NCBI GenBank assembly: GCA_015259045.1
Contig: JABZHD010000004.1
Coordinates: 1-22,790 of the forward strand
Direction of reading: 5' to 3'
DNA length: 22,790 nt
DNA from: Atopobium sp.
Lineage (GTDB): Bacteria; Actinomycetota; Coriobacteriia; Coriobacteriales; Atopobiaceae
This document shows, one piece after another, positions 15,119-22,790 of this stretch. The notes under the pieces are model-generated. The model was not told the DNA's origin and ran no database searches. It was given only the letters and a program-made list of their open reading frames with translations. The position numbers were made by a program, and so were the translations under genes. Positions within the stretch are counted from its first letter, which is position 1; each line of letters begins with the position of its first letter.

Positions 15119-16183
15119 ATGTCGCTTTCAATTGGTATCGTTGGCCTGCCAAACGTTGGTAAATCCACGCTGTTCACCGCGCTGACCCGCAAGGGTGGCC
15201 TGGCTGCAAACTATCCGTTTGCTACCATCGACCCTAACGTGGGCATCGTTGACGTGCCTGACGCAAGGCTTCAGAAGCTGGCTGAGATTGTCAATCCTGG
15301 TCGCATCATGCCTGCAACTGTTGAGTTTGTGGACATCGCTGGCCTGGTCAAGGGCGCAAACGAGGGAGAGGGCCTGGGCAACCAGTTCCTGGCAAACATT
15401 CGCAACACCGACGCCATCTGCGAGGTTGTTCGCTACTTCAAGGACCCCGACGTCATTCACGTAGAGGGCCGCGTCAACCCTGACGAGGACGTGGACATCA
15501 TCCAGACGGAGCTCATCCTCGCTGACCTGGGCACCATTGAGCGCGCCCTGCCTAAGCTTGAAAAAGAGGCCAAGCGCGATAAGGACCTCCAGCCCAAGCT
15601 CAACGTGGCAAAGCGCCTTCAGGAGTGGCTGAACGAGGGCAATCGCGCCGCTGACATGGAGATGACCGACGAGGAGCGCCTTGCTGCTCGCGATCTTTTC
15701 CTGCTTACCATGAAGCCAATCCTGTATGTCGCAAACGTTGACGAGGACATGCTCACCGAGCCAGCTCCTGTCATCAACGGCGTTCAGTCCATCCCTGTTT
15801 GCGCAGGTGTCGAGGCTGAGCTTGCTGATCTTGACCCAGAGGAGGCTGCAGAGTACCTGGAGTCCCTGGGACTTGAGCACTCCGGCCTGGAGACGCTTGC
15901 CCAGGCAGCATACAAGCTACTTGGCCTGCAGAGCTACTTCACCGCTGGCCCTATGGAGGTCAGGGCGTGGACTGTCCGCATTGGCGCTAAGGCTCCCGAG
16001 GCTGCCGGCGTCATCCACTCCGATTTTGAGCGCGGCTTCATCAAGGCCGAGGTTGCCAGCTTCAACGATTACGTTGAGCTGGGCGGCGAGGCTGGCTGCA
16101 AGACCGCTGGCAAGCTGCGCATCGAGGGCAAGGAGTACGTGGTCGAGGACGGCGACGTCATGCACTTCCGCTTTAACGTCTAA
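15119..16183 (+). CDS. ychF: Redox-regulated ATPase / GTP-binding protein YchF (Obg-like, OLA1 family)
   Basis: Conserved P-loop ATPase of 354 residues that associates with ribosomes and affects translation and stress response; it prefers ATP over GTP. It has Walker A GLPNVGKS (9-16), switch region [18 protein letters not shown] (72-75) with [14 protein letters not shown], the altered G4 motif NVDE (206-209) typical of this family, and a C-terminal TGS domain (about 275-354) ending [22 protein letters not shown] six bases upstream supports the start. The gene lies 98 bases after the iron-sulfur gene with no terminator between, so it may be read through, though it can also have its own promoter. 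Confidence 0.96.
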   Translation: MSLSIGIVGLPNVGKSTLFTALTRKGGLAANYPFATIDPNVGIVDVPDARLQKLAEIVNPGRIMPATVEFVDIAGLVKGANEGEGLGNQFLANIRNTDAICEVVRYFKDPDVIHVEGRVNPDEDVDIIQTELILADLGTIERALPKLEKEAKRDKDLQPKLNVAKRLQEWLNEGNRAADMEMTDEERLAARDLFLLTMKPILYVANVDEDMLTEPAPVINGVQSIPVCAGVEAELADLDPEEAAEYLESLGLEHSGLETLAQAAYKLLGLQSYFTAGPMEVRAWTVRIGAKAPEAAGVIHSDFERGFIKAEVASFNDYVELGGEAGCKTAGKLRIEGKEYVVEDGDVMHFRFNV

Positions 16184-16210
16184 GCCACAAAACCGCTTAC
16201 TGTAAACGTG

Positions 16211-16246
16211 AAACGGGCGAGAAGATCGGTCTTCTCGCCCGTTTTT
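16211..16246 (+). terminator. Strong hairpin terminator between convergent ychF and LCP genes
   Basis: Fifteen perfect pairs (AAACGGGCGAGAAGA with its complement), loop TCGG, then T residues to 16246. The opposite strand also ends in TTT, so it may serve both directions. Both arms contain the exact GGCGAGAA octamer (16216-16223 and 16232-16239). Confidence 0.92.
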
Positions 16247-16254
16247 GTGTGGGG

Positions 16255-16322
16255 TGGGGTGGTGTCGCGGGGCACACGCTGCGCGTCGCGGGTTGCGAGC
16301 CGCTACAGGTCGCTGCAGGTCG
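16255..16322. repeat. GC-rich tract with GTCGCGG and GGTCGCTGCA words
   Basis: Between the shared terminator and the LCP stop codon. TCGCGG occurs twice, and CTACAGGTCGCTGCAGGTCGCT contains a short tandem repeat (about 16310-16323). It resembles the tract at 3036-3133. Confidence 0.4.
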
Positions 16323-18011
16323 CTAGCGCTTAGGGGCCTGATCGGTGCCTAGGACTACGGTGATGTCCACGTCAGTTGGGTAGGAACCGTCGTTTGCCTT
16401 GATGTTAGCTGTAGGGATGTCCAGCGCTTTTGCAACACCAACGGCCTTTGCCAGGCCCGTACGCGTGCCGTCGTAGACAATAATCGAGTCGGTTGGATGC
16501 TCCAGAGAGCTGTCGGCGTAAGCGGTGTAGCCCTTAGTCTTCAGGATGCCAGCCTTTTGAGCTGCAAGTCCTTGAACGTCGGTGCCGTTAAGCACGGCAA
16601 CTTCTCCGGTGTAGTCCGGCTTGATGCTGTCGGCCGCAGAAGTGTCGCCCGCAACGGTACCAACAATACCTGCAGTTTCGTCAGCGCTTGCATCCTCCAG
16701 AGGAGGCAGCGCCTGGTTTACACGGTCCATCATGGTCTTCCACGCGCTCTTATCGACAATCTCGTACCACACGTCGTCAATGAGCTCGGACGTCGTCGGC
16801 GTGCGTGCGGAATACATATCCTTGGAGGTGTCCATACCCCTAAACGACATGGCCAGGCCCACAATATCGGTAACGTTGAAGTCAGTAGTTACGCTCTCGG
16901 CCATGGTAGATACGGCGCCCGACATAGAAACGGGGTCCAGCTGGAGGACCTTCTTGGCAATGGCCGTTAGAATCATGCGCTGGTTAGCCGCGCGATAGAA
17001 GTCGCCGGCGCCGTAGTTGTCGTATGCGTGACGACTGCGAGAAAGGCCGAGCGCTTGCTGACCGTTGAGCTGTTGCTCGCCAGCGGGAAGGTCAATGCCT
17101 GAGTACTGCATGTCAGAAACAGCAACGGGCAGGTTGACCGTAATGCCGCCGATGGAGTCCACAATCTTGGTGAACGACTCAAAGTCTACCTCGGCATAAT
17201 GCGAGATGTTAACGTTTGCCAGCTTGGAAACGGCCTCGACCATTCCGGATGCGCCGCCATAACTGTATGCGGAGTTAATCTTTTGCTTTCCGTGTTCTCC
17301 CAGGTCAACCATAGTATCTCGGGGGATGGAAATCAGGGTGATCTTCTTGTTCTTAGGGTCAACGCGAGCCAGAATAATAGTGTCGGCGCGGAAGTTTGCG
17401 TCGGAATCGCCCCAGTTCTCTGCACGCCCCTCGTCCTTATCCACGCCCAGAAGCAGCATGTAGAACGGGTCGGAAGGAGCAACCTGTACCAGTGTGGCCT
17501 GCAGGTTTGCGTCCAAGCCCTGGCGAAGTTTTGAGTTGGTATCCAGCATCCACCACGCAAATGCAACACCTGCTACCAGCAGCAACGTTCCCAGGATGCC
17601 GGCAAAGATCTTCAGACCACGACCGCGAGAAGAACCTTGGCGCTTCTTGGAATATGCGCCCACGCCTTCTGCGCGAGAAGGTGCATGGCTCACGGCACCT
17701 GCTCGATGTGCAGCAAAGTGGGTGTGTTTTTGCTGCTGAGCTGGGGCTTCTTCGGGCCACTCGTCGCCGACATTGGTCTGGCCAATCAAAGGCTCGCGCG
17801 TAAACCTGGAGCCGTGGGATTCGTGATTGTTGCGTGCAGAACTTGCACCTGCGCTTCGAACACTGCCCAGCGTGCGAGGCTGATATGCGCCCTGATTATA
17901 AGCGTCATAATCGTCCTGTGCGAAGTCCTCTGTATCGTACTTAGGGGTATCTTCGTACCTATCACGGCTGTTGTGACCGTGATTCTGAGATGAATGTGAC
18001 CTTCTGGCCAT
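16323..18011 (-). CDS. LytR-CpsA-Psr (LCP) family cell-wall ligase with LytR_C domain
   Basis: Membrane-anchored enzyme that transfers lipid-linked glycopolymers onto peptidoglycan, or in some actinobacteria onto surface proteins. The 562 residues hold, in order: a long polar cytoplasmic tail (about 1-132, rich in Ser, His, Asp, Tyr, Arg), one membrane helix (133-156), the LCP catalytic domain (about 185-355; DTIILARVDPKNKKITLISI, PRDTMV at 230-235, KINSAYSYGG, SIGGITVNLP, LGLSRSRHAY with the conserved arginines) and a LytR_C domain (about 470-557; VAVLNGT, VVLGTD). The start at 18011 is chosen because AAAGGAG lies six bases before it; an ATG twelve codons upstream lacks a site. It converges on ychF and lies next to two LPXTG genes on the same strand, although a terminator separates it from them. 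Confidence 0.92.
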   Translation of the reverse strand: MARRSHSSQNHGHNSRDRYEDTPKYDTEDFAQDDYDAYNQGAYQPRTLGSVRSAGASSARNNHESHGSRFTREPLIGQTNVGDEWPEEAPAQQQKHTHFAAHRAGAVSHAPSRAEGVGAYSKKRQGSSRGRGLKIFAGILGTLLLVAGVAFAWWMLDTNSKLRQGLDANLQATLVQVAPSDPFYMLLLGVDKDEGRAENWGDSDANFRADTIILARVDPKNKKITLISIPRDTMVDLGEHGKQKINSAYSYGGASGMVEAVSKLANVNISHYAEVDFESFTKIVDSIGGITVNLPVAVSDMQYSGIDLPAGEQQLNGQQALGLSRSRHAYDNYGAGDFYRAANQRMILTAIAKKVLQLDPVSMSGAVSTMAESVTTDFNVTDIVGLAMSFRGMDTSKDMYSARTPTTSELIDDVWYEIVDKSAWKTMMDRVNQALPPLEDASADETAGIVGTVAGDTSAADSIKPDYTGEVAVLNGTDVQGLAAQKAGILKTKGYTAYADSSLEHPTDSIIVYDGTRTGLAKAVGVAKALDIPTANIKANDGSYPTDVDITVVLGTDQAPKR

Positions 18012-18066
18012 TGGGGCTCCTTTGTGTTTAATCTGCGTTTTGCCCAATGCGTTTTGTCAAATATCT

Positions 18067-18084
18067 ACTATACGCAATTTTGCG
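18067..18084 (-). promoter_or_regulatory. Candidate -10 box and abutting palindrome upstream of the LCP gene
   Basis: On the minus strand TATAGT (18067-18072) directly follows the 12-bp near-dyad CGCAAAATTGCG (18073-18084). No clear -35 box is seen. A TTGACA at 18055-18060 has no -10 partner at normal spacing. Confidence 0.33.
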
Positions 18085-18115
18085 ATTTCTTGCTGTAAGG
18101 AAACAAACCTGCCAC

Positions 18116-18148
18116 AAAAAATCCCCGCTTCAACGTGTGAAGCGGGGA
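18116..18148 (-). terminator. Rho-independent terminator of the first LPXTG adhesin gene
   Basis: Eleven perfect pairs (TCCCCGCTTCA / TGAAGCGGGGA), five-base loop. On the minus strand it is followed by TTTTTT. Confidence 0.9.
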
Positions 18149-18230
18149 CGTGTGCGAGAAGTTCGTGGAGCTTGGCGCGAGAAGTACGAGCAACTTTTGC
18201 TCATGGCGTTACTTACTGTGCAATGCTGTC

Positions 18231-20045
18231 TTACTTACGGCGATCCTTCAGAGCATAGCCAAGTGTCGTAATAACGCTGCCCACGGTAGCTACTGCAACA
18301 AGAGCAATCTCGGAGAAGTCACCAGTCTCTGGAAGCTTTGGCTGCTTCTTCTTTGGCTTCTTAGGAGTCTCTGATGGAGGAGTTGCAGGTGGTGTATTTG
18401 GTGGGGTATTTGGAGGCGTGGTAGGAGGAGTGTTTGGTGGAATCTCAGTGTTGGTAACCGTGAAGCCATCAGTCTGGTTGCCCGAGACTGTACTGGTATA
18501 TCCAGCAGGAACGTTCTCTTCTACTACGGTGTAAGCAATAACGTGACCGTCTGTTGCATCGTTACGGAGAAGACCGCTAAATGTTGCAGCCCAGTTATTA
18601 GTCTGGTCAAGAGTGACTGTCTCGGTGCTAGCAACGCCGTCTTTGTAGAGCCTGACGGTAACAGGACCGCCGACAGTTCCCACCCATGTCTTGTTAACTT
18701 GTACGTCAACTGTTGGGGTCTTCTCGTCTTCAACGGTCTTAATAACGCCGGTGGTTGCAGAAACGGTGAGGTTATACGTATCGGTATTGAGCTGGTAGCC
18801 AGCAGGAGCGGTAATCTCCTGAACGTTGTAGGTGCCAGCAGGGAGCTTCTCGGTGGTAGCGGTACCATCTTCACCAGTGGTAATAGTCCAGGTCTTGGAT
18901 GGATCAGTGGTGCTGGTCACCTTAAAGACTGCACCAGCAAGCTTGGTGTTGTGGTCGTTCTTATCAACCTTAATGATGCGGATACGAGCGATGATGGTAG
19001 AAGTACCTTCACCGCCGGAAGTTGCGTTGCGATATACCCAATCGGAGCGGTACTCAGGGTTGTCGGAGTACATGGTAATGAGGTTACGCAAGGCAACACC
19101 AGGTACATAGGTAGTGCGATAGGTGAACTTAAAGCTCTGACCGTTGCTGAGGTCTATGCCAGAAAGGTCAAGATCAAACGACTGTCCATCAGGAGAAATG
19201 GTGAGCATACCTGGGGTAATAGGAATGCGAGTTGCAGTTCCTGGAATGGTTGAGCCGTACTCGTCAAAGCGAGCGCTCCAAAGCTCAAAGGTTCCTGGAA
19301 CATAGGTAATCTCGGAAGGAAGGTCGCCGCCGCCCTGGTCGGATAGCTGGTCGTGTAGACGGACGTTGTGGAAGTTACCACCAGAGTAGTTGATGCGGCC
19401 GGTCCACTGAATCTCGTTTGCGTTGCCCTCAATAATCTTGCCCCACTTGGAGAGGTACTCAGTACGAATGGTACCAGGAGCAGTGACGTCAAACGTTACA
19501 GGAACAGGGTTGCCAGAGACAGTAAAGATAAAAGATTTACCGGTACCTGTCTGAACACGCTGTGAATCAATGGTAAAGCCAAGTCGAGCGGTACCGCGCA
19601 GGTCAGTGTGGTTGTTAACGTAGTTGGTAAAGACAACACGCATGTTACCACCAAAACCATCGGTACCAGGGGTGACGTGAGCTACTGCCATGACCTCGCC
19701 GGTTGCTGCATCGGTGATGTTAAAGGTAGACGCAGGATGAGCTGCGGTAAACCTCATCTCGTTAGGCAGAGTGACGTCAAAGTAATCACCCGGCTCTACG
19801 TTTGCATTTGCAGAGGCGTCCCACGTCATTGCAATGGCATACACGTTTGCCTTGTTAACAACGGTAGTTGGGTTACCAAAACGATCTTCAACCCTAAAGT
19901 CTGTAATGGTTGCGACAACCGCTTTAGGGGTGCCCGTAGCAGCTTCGGTACTTGCGGTCTCAGCAAAAGCTGATTTTGCAGCAAGCGGAAGCGCAAGGGC
20001 TAGCAAGAAGACAAAACTTAACAGCTTAAACAGTCGTTTGTTCAT
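18231..20045 (-). CDS. LPXTG-anchored surface adhesin / pilin-like protein with SpaA and Cna-B domains
   Basis: Cell-wall-anchored protein of 604 residues, probably for adhesion. It has a signal peptide (cleavage likely after AFA, residue 28) and two N-terminal immunoglobulin-like adhesion domains of the Cna/SdrG MSCRAMM type (about 40-345; DYFDVTLPNEMRF, WTGRINYSGGNFHNVRLHDQ, ITYVPGTFEL). A SpaA-type domain follows (about 353-440; IRIIKVDKNDH, YNVQEITAPAGY), then a Cna-B domain (about 446-534; VNKTWVG, YTVVEENVPAGYT, VTNT). Both could form internal isopeptide bonds (Lys with Asn/Asp, catalysed by Glu). A proline-threonine stalk of NTPP repeats (about 537-560), sorting motif LPETG (571-575), a membrane helix and tail KDRRK complete it. 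The start has AAAGGAG five bases upstream. The next upstream gene is a paralogue with the same plan. The ligand is unknown. Confidence 0.93.
   Translation of the reverse strand: MNKRLFKLLSFVFLLALALPLAAKSAFAETASTEAATGTPKAVVATITDFRVEDRFGNPTTVVNKANVYAIAMTWDASANANVEPGDYFDVTLPNEMRFTAAHPASTFNITDAATGEVMAVAHVTPGTDGFGGNMRVVFTNYVNNHTDLRGTARLGFTIDSQRVQTGTGKSFIFTVSGNPVPVTFDVTAPGTIRTEYLSKWGKIIEGNANEIQWTGRINYSGGNFHNVRLHDQLSDQGGGDLPSEITYVPGTFELWSARFDEYGSTIPGTATRIPITPGMLTISPDGQSFDLDLSGIDLSNGQSFKFTYRTTYVPGVALRNLITMYSDNPEYRSDWVYRNATSGGEGTSTIIARIRIIKVDKNDHNTKLAGAVFKVTSTTDPSKTWTITTGEDGTATTEKLPAGTYNVQEITAPAGYQLNTDTYNLTVSATTGVIKTVEDEKTPTVDVQVNKTWVGTVGGPVTVRLYKDGVASTETVTLDQTNNWAATFSGLLRNDATDGHVIAYTVVEENVPAGYTSTVSGNQTDGFTVTNTEIPPNTPPTTPPNTPPNTPPATPPSETPKKPKKKQPKLPETGDFSEIALVAVATVGSVITTLGYALKDRRK
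18366..18440 (-). repeat. Short tandem repeats coding the Pro-Thr stalk
   Basis: On the minus strand, 12-base units coding (N/T/A)TPP repeat about five to six times just before the basic stretch and LPETG. Such arrays easily change copy number. Confidence 0.7.
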
Positions 20046-20419
20046 CAGGACTCCTTTGCAATAGATGCGTCTATTTTCACCTATTACAAAGAGAATTTAT
20101 TTGAGATTCTGTATATATTTATATAGCTTTTTTAAAGTTCAAATATTTATGCAGGTACAAGGAATTTATCGGTTCTTTTTCTGATACCTTTTAAATAAAG
20201 TACAGCTAAATTCACAGGTTCTTCACAATTGTTCACAACGAACATTCCACACTATGTGCAGCTTAGCGTAATAAAAATGGATAAATATTACTCCTAATAA
20301 ATCTAAATGCTGGACATTAGTCTCTTTTTATACGTGATTCCGAATAGGTCATTTTTCTGTATGCAATTAAGGAGGCGAGAAGTTCTGTGGAGTCTCGCAA
20401 GATAGACGGTTTTCTCGCC
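20046..20419. other. Non-coding region between the two adhesin genes
   Basis: Mostly A+T-rich. A possible minus-strand promoter for the first adhesin is TTGAAC (20137-20142) with TATATA (20112-20117) at a long 19-base spacing. At its far end GGCGAGAA (20374-20381) faces TTCTCGCC (20412-20419), 30 bases apart. No gene is seen. Confidence 0.5.
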
Positions 20420-20456
20420 AAAAAAGAACGCCTTGTCACGAGGACAAGACGTTCTT
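20420..20456 (-). terminator. Rho-independent terminator of the second adhesin gene
   Basis: AAGAACG and CTTGTC pair with GACAAG and CGTTCTT across one mismatch, loop ACGAG. On the minus strand the stem runs into a T tract. It lies about 50 bases after the stop codon. Confidence 0.85.
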
Positions 20457-20507
20457 GTAACGTTGCGTGGAGCTGCGCGTCTGTGCTGCTACGATTGCGC
20501 GTCAGGC

Positions 20508-22211
20508 TTACTTGCGACGCTTAAGTGCAACTGCGCTGCCCAGTGCTGCTAAAGATCCAAAGAGGACGCCTGCAACAGAAGATGCATCTCCGGTGTAGGG
20601 GAGGTTGGACTTCTTGCGAGTCTTAGCAGGTTTTTCTGGAGTTGGAGGAACCTGGGTGTTAGTGACTACAAAGCCCTGAGTTGCGTCGCCGGTAATCTGG
20701 CTGGTGTAGCCGGCTACCTCGTCCTCAGAGATGGTGTAGGTAATTTCAGAGCCGTCAGCTGCATAAGCCTCGAGGCCTGTGAAGGAATCCTGCCAGTTGT
20801 TGTCAGAGCTCAAGGTAAGAGTCTTGCCGGTGTCAACGCCGTTTGCAAGCAGGTGAACGGTTACTGCTCCACCCTCTGCACCATTCCAGACCTTCTGTAC
20901 AGGGATGTCTGCGTGAGCGTTCTTCTTGTTCTCAATAATTTTGATAGTGCCGGACTGATTGTCAACGTTTACGGTGTAGACAGTAGCGTCGCGCACGTAA
21001 CCATCTGGAGCGGTGATCTCTTCGATGGTGTAGGAGCCGGCAACAAGCCTCTCGGAGGTTGCAGTTCCGTCGGCACCTGTAGTAAGAGTCCAAGAATCAG
21101 CTGGGTTAGCAACGCTTGTTACCTTAAAAGTTGCGCCTGGAAGCTGGGTAGTTGCGTTGTCAGCATCAACCTTGATGATGCGGATGCGGCCGACAAGATT
21201 GCCGATTGCGGCGCCGGAGTTGCTCGGAGAGTAGTAGGTAAAGCCAATCTCGCTTCTTGGAGCACCGCCAGTGTTGGTAAGCACACCATAGTTATGCAGA
21301 GCCATACCTGGGATAAAGGTGGTGCGGTACTGCAGGAGGTAACGCTGACCCTGGGAGAAGTCAACGCCGCTCAGGTTGAGGTGGTAGGAGTGGCCGTCAG
21401 CTGCAATAGAAAGTGCACCATTAGGAATGGTGACCTCCTGAAGGTTGCTGAAGTTACCCGTTCCATCAAAGTCTGCACGATAGAGGTGGAAAGAGTTGGC
21501 AATGTAGGTTACCGATGCTGGCAGGTCGCCACCGTTTCTATCAGAGAGGGAGTCAGAGAACTCAACGCCTGTCATGTTAGAAGCGGAGTAGTTAAGACGA
21601 ACGTACCAAAGTACCTCGGACTCGGTACCGGTAACAGGACCGCCCCACTTGTTGAGCCACTCTTCGCCAATGGTGTTTTTTGGACGAACAATCATGTTGA
21701 GAGGAACAGCGGTGCCGTTAACGCCAAAGTCAATGTGGGTGTTGTCGCCTGCGTTGATGGCGTCGCGGTCGTAGAGAGCGGACAGCGAGAAGGTACCCTT
21801 AATCTGGGTATGGGTGTTTGCATAGTCTGTATAAACAACATGCAGAGTTCCACCGAAGATGCTGCCTGCTGCTGGAGTTGGATAAGCCCACGCTACGGTT
21901 GCACCGTTAGGATCTTTAACTTCAATTGGAGTTGTGTTTTGTGTGGCAGTGAACTGGACTTTATCGGGCAGAGTAATATCAAAATAGTCACCTTCTGCCA
22001 CGGTAGATGCGGTAGATTCCCAGTTAATTGTAATATGGTACAGATTATCAGTGGTAATCTCATTTACTGGTGTATAGGTATCATCAGCCACAGACATGCT
22101 GGTAATTTGAACCGGTGAAACAGTTGCAGCCGAAGCGAATGTTGCCACAAAAGTAACAACAATCATAAAAGGAACAAGAAATACACCTAGTCTGACCAGT
22201 ACTTTTTTCAT
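20508..22211 (-). CDS. LPXTG-type surface adhesin paralogue with SpaA and Cna-B domains (LPYTG motif)
   Basis: A 567-residue wall-anchored protein with the same plan as the neighbouring adhesin. It has a signal peptide (to about residue 28, ASA), two N-terminal adhesion domains (about 35-335; DYFDITLPDKVQF, WYVRLNYSASNMTGVEFSD, VTYIANSFHLYRADF), a SpaA domain (about 342-430; RIRIIKVDADN, YTIEEITAPDGY) and a Cna-B domain (about 435-520; VQKVWNGAEGG, YTISEDEVAGYTSQ, VTNT). The linker is short and lysine-rich, without the Pro-Thr stalk. The sorting signal is LPYTG (537-541), then a membrane helix and KRRK. The shared domain order and shared motifs point to tandem duplication followed by divergence. 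The start has GGAG eight to nine bases upstream. Own terminator downstream; the ligand and the sortase are unknown. Confidence 0.92.
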   Translation of the reverse strand: MKKVLVRLGVFLVPFMIVVTFVATFASAATVSPVQITSMSVADDTYTPVNEITTDNLYHITINWESTASTVAEGDYFDITLPDKVQFTATQNTTPIEVKDPNGATVAWAYPTPAAGSIFGGTLHVVYTDYANTHTQIKGTFSLSALYDRDAINAGDNTHIDFGVNGTAVPLNMIVRPKNTIGEEWLNKWGGPVTGTESEVLWYVRLNYSASNMTGVEFSDSLSDRNGGDLPASVTYIANSFHLYRADFDGTGNFSNLQEVTIPNGALSIAADGHSYHLNLSGVDFSQGQRYLLQYRTTFIPGMALHNYGVLTNTGGAPRSEIGFTYYSPSNSGAAIGNLVGRIRIIKVDADNATTQLPGATFKVTSVANPADSWTLTTGADGTATSERLVAGSYTIEEITAPDGYVRDATVYTVNVDNQSGTIKIIENKKNAHADIPVQKVWNGAEGGAVTVHLLANGVDTGKTLTLSSDNNWQDSFTGLEAYAADGSEITYTISEDEVAGYTSQITGDATQGFVVTNTQVPPTPEKPAKTRKKSNLPYTGDASSVAGVLFGSLAALGSAVALKRRK

Positions 22212-22247
22212 AAACCAAACTCCAATTCGTCTTTCAAACGTGAGAAA

Positions 22248-22286
22248 ATTATTGCAGATAGGTACTTAAAAACTGTTACCAGTTTT
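22248..22286 (-). promoter_or_regulatory. Candidate extended -10 promoter and operator of the second adhesin gene
   Basis: On the minus strand TGCAATAAT (22248-22256) fits an extended -10 box (TGn plus AATAAT). Just upstream AAAACTG-GTAA-CAGTTTT (22269-22286) is a 7-bp inverted repeat where a -35 box would be, which suggests a regulator site. Confidence 0.38.
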
Positions 22287-22325
22287 GGTCGTCACAAAAC
22301 AATTACATTTCAAGTTATAGTGTCT

Positions 22326-22468
22326 TTGACCTGCTCTTCTCGCCATATTTTGTGTTTTATAATTGTTAGAAATTAGTAGCATTTCTCGTCAGATTATAGA
22401 ACTTTACCGTCTTTTGTTTGCGCAGAATAAGAAGACTTTTTGGCGGGCGCAATCTCTCGTGGTGTTAT
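22326..22468 (+). promoter_or_regulatory. Possible promoters in the guaA upstream region
   Basis: Two candidates are seen: a perfect TATAAT at 22358-22363 lacking a -35 at normal spacing (TTGACC at 22326 is 26 bases away), and TTGGCG (22440-22445) with TGTTAT (22463-22468) at 17-base spacing. The second would give a leader of about 120 bases. No purine riboswitch core was recognised. Confidence 0.3.
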
Positions 22469-22592
22469 CGGCTGGTTGAAGGTATTATTAATAGCAATAA
22501 ATTCGTGGTAGAGATATGTGCCTATACGTGCGGTATTGTGTGTTGGCGCAGAATCTAAGAGTGACCGGGAAACCGGAGAAGCGGAGTCATGC

Positions 22593-22790
22593 ATGAGCGA
22601 GTCCAGGCCCAAGCAGTTTGTTGCAGTTCTAGACTTTGGTGCCCAGTACGGCCAGTTAATTGCACGTCGCGTGCGCGATCTTAACGTCTACTCCGAGATT
22701 GTTCCTTGTGATATTTCTGCAGATGAGCTTCGTGAGCTCAATCCATCTGCGCTCATTTTGTCCGGCGGCCCTGCTTCTGTTTACGCGGAG
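22593..22790 (+). CDS. guaA: GMP synthase (glutamine-hydrolysing), 3'-truncated by window end
   Basis: The first 66 codons of the enzyme that converts XMP to GMP with ATP and glutamine in purine synthesis. The visible part is the start of the class I glutaminase domain: [30 protein letters not shown] and [14 protein letters not shown], characteristic of GuaA. The active-site cysteine and the synthetase domain lie beyond the window. The start at 22593 is chosen because GGAG (22583-22586) sits six bases upstream; an ATG four bases earlier is in another frame. The gene diverges from the adhesin block. Confidence 0.93.
   Translation, partial: MSESRPKQFVAVLDFGAQYGQLIARRVRDLNVYSEIVPCDISADELRELNPSALILSGGPASVYAE

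Noticed and set aside
14196..15152. 318-codon minus-strand frame opposite the iron-sulfur gene
   Set aside because: Antisense shadow; the plus-strand frame has ordered cysteine motifs and a strong ribosome site.
20853..22118. 421-codon plus-strand frame opposite the second adhesin gene
   Set aside because: It lies wholly antisense to a gene with clear signal peptide, domains and sorting motif, and its own translation is cysteine-rich and without pattern.
22345..22592. Possible purine riboswitch before guaA
   Set aside because: I looked for the conserved purine aptamer core and three-helix arrangement and did not find them.
22394..22612. 72-codon minus frame opposite the guaA leader and start
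   Set aside because: No ribosome site, overlaps the guaA start, and no family features.

Overview
The window looks like a chromosomal segment from a Coriobacteriia actinobacterium of the Atopobium/Lancefieldella (Atopobiaceae) type. This placement is an inference. It rests on moderate, patchy G+C, the TsaB-RimI-TsaD fusion, a Gram-positive surface apparatus (LytR-CpsA-Psr protein, LPXTG proteins, lipoprotein signal), several PTS transporters and a groES-groEL pair without a CIRCE operator. No rRNA, tRNA, CRISPR array, transposase or phage gene was found.

Layout. (1) 1-1571: end of a plus-strand ascorbate-type PTS unit (IIC cut by the window edge, then IIB), closed by a terminator. (2) 1595-3183: a 17-bp tandem repeat array in front of a secreted lipoprotein tyrosine phosphatase, then a GC-rich tract and a strong terminator. 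(3) 3218-5351: an A+T-rich gene for a probable EVE/PUA-like protein, then an orphan cellobiose/lactose-type PTS IIC with its own promoter and terminator. (4) 5352-5963: a long gene-free stretch with three copies of a 23-bp repeat and a strong hairpin. (5) 5964-10607: a two-gene unit, the fused tRNA t6A enzyme TsaB-RimI-TsaD and glutamine-dependent NAD synthetase NadE, ended by a 17-bp-stem terminator. (6) 10608-11274: gene-free DNA with a 201-bp element bounded by inverted repeats, then a promoter and two leader hairpins. (7) 11275-13349: groES-groEL. (8) 13641-16246: a multi-cluster iron-sulfur protein of unknown role and the ATPase YchF. (9) 16323-22211, minus strand: an LCP cell-wall ligase and two paralogous sortase-anchored adhesins. 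(10) 22593-22790: the start of guaA, cut by the window end.

How the genes fit. Housekeeping functions (tRNA modification, NAD and GMP synthesis, protein folding, YchF) alternate with surface or sugar-uptake genes. The minus-strand block is a coherent envelope module: LCP enzymes attach polymers to peptidoglycan or wall proteins, and the two neighbouring LPXTG proteins are possible substrates or partners. No sortase lies in the window.

The most unusual signals are non-coding. The octamer GGCGAGAA (or its complement TTCTCGCC) occurs 12 times, often as facing pairs inside terminators. This layout resembles DNA uptake sequences of other bacteria. There are also two different inverted-repeat elements, a 17-bp array before the phosphatase gene, and GC-rich degenerate repeats in several intergenic gaps.
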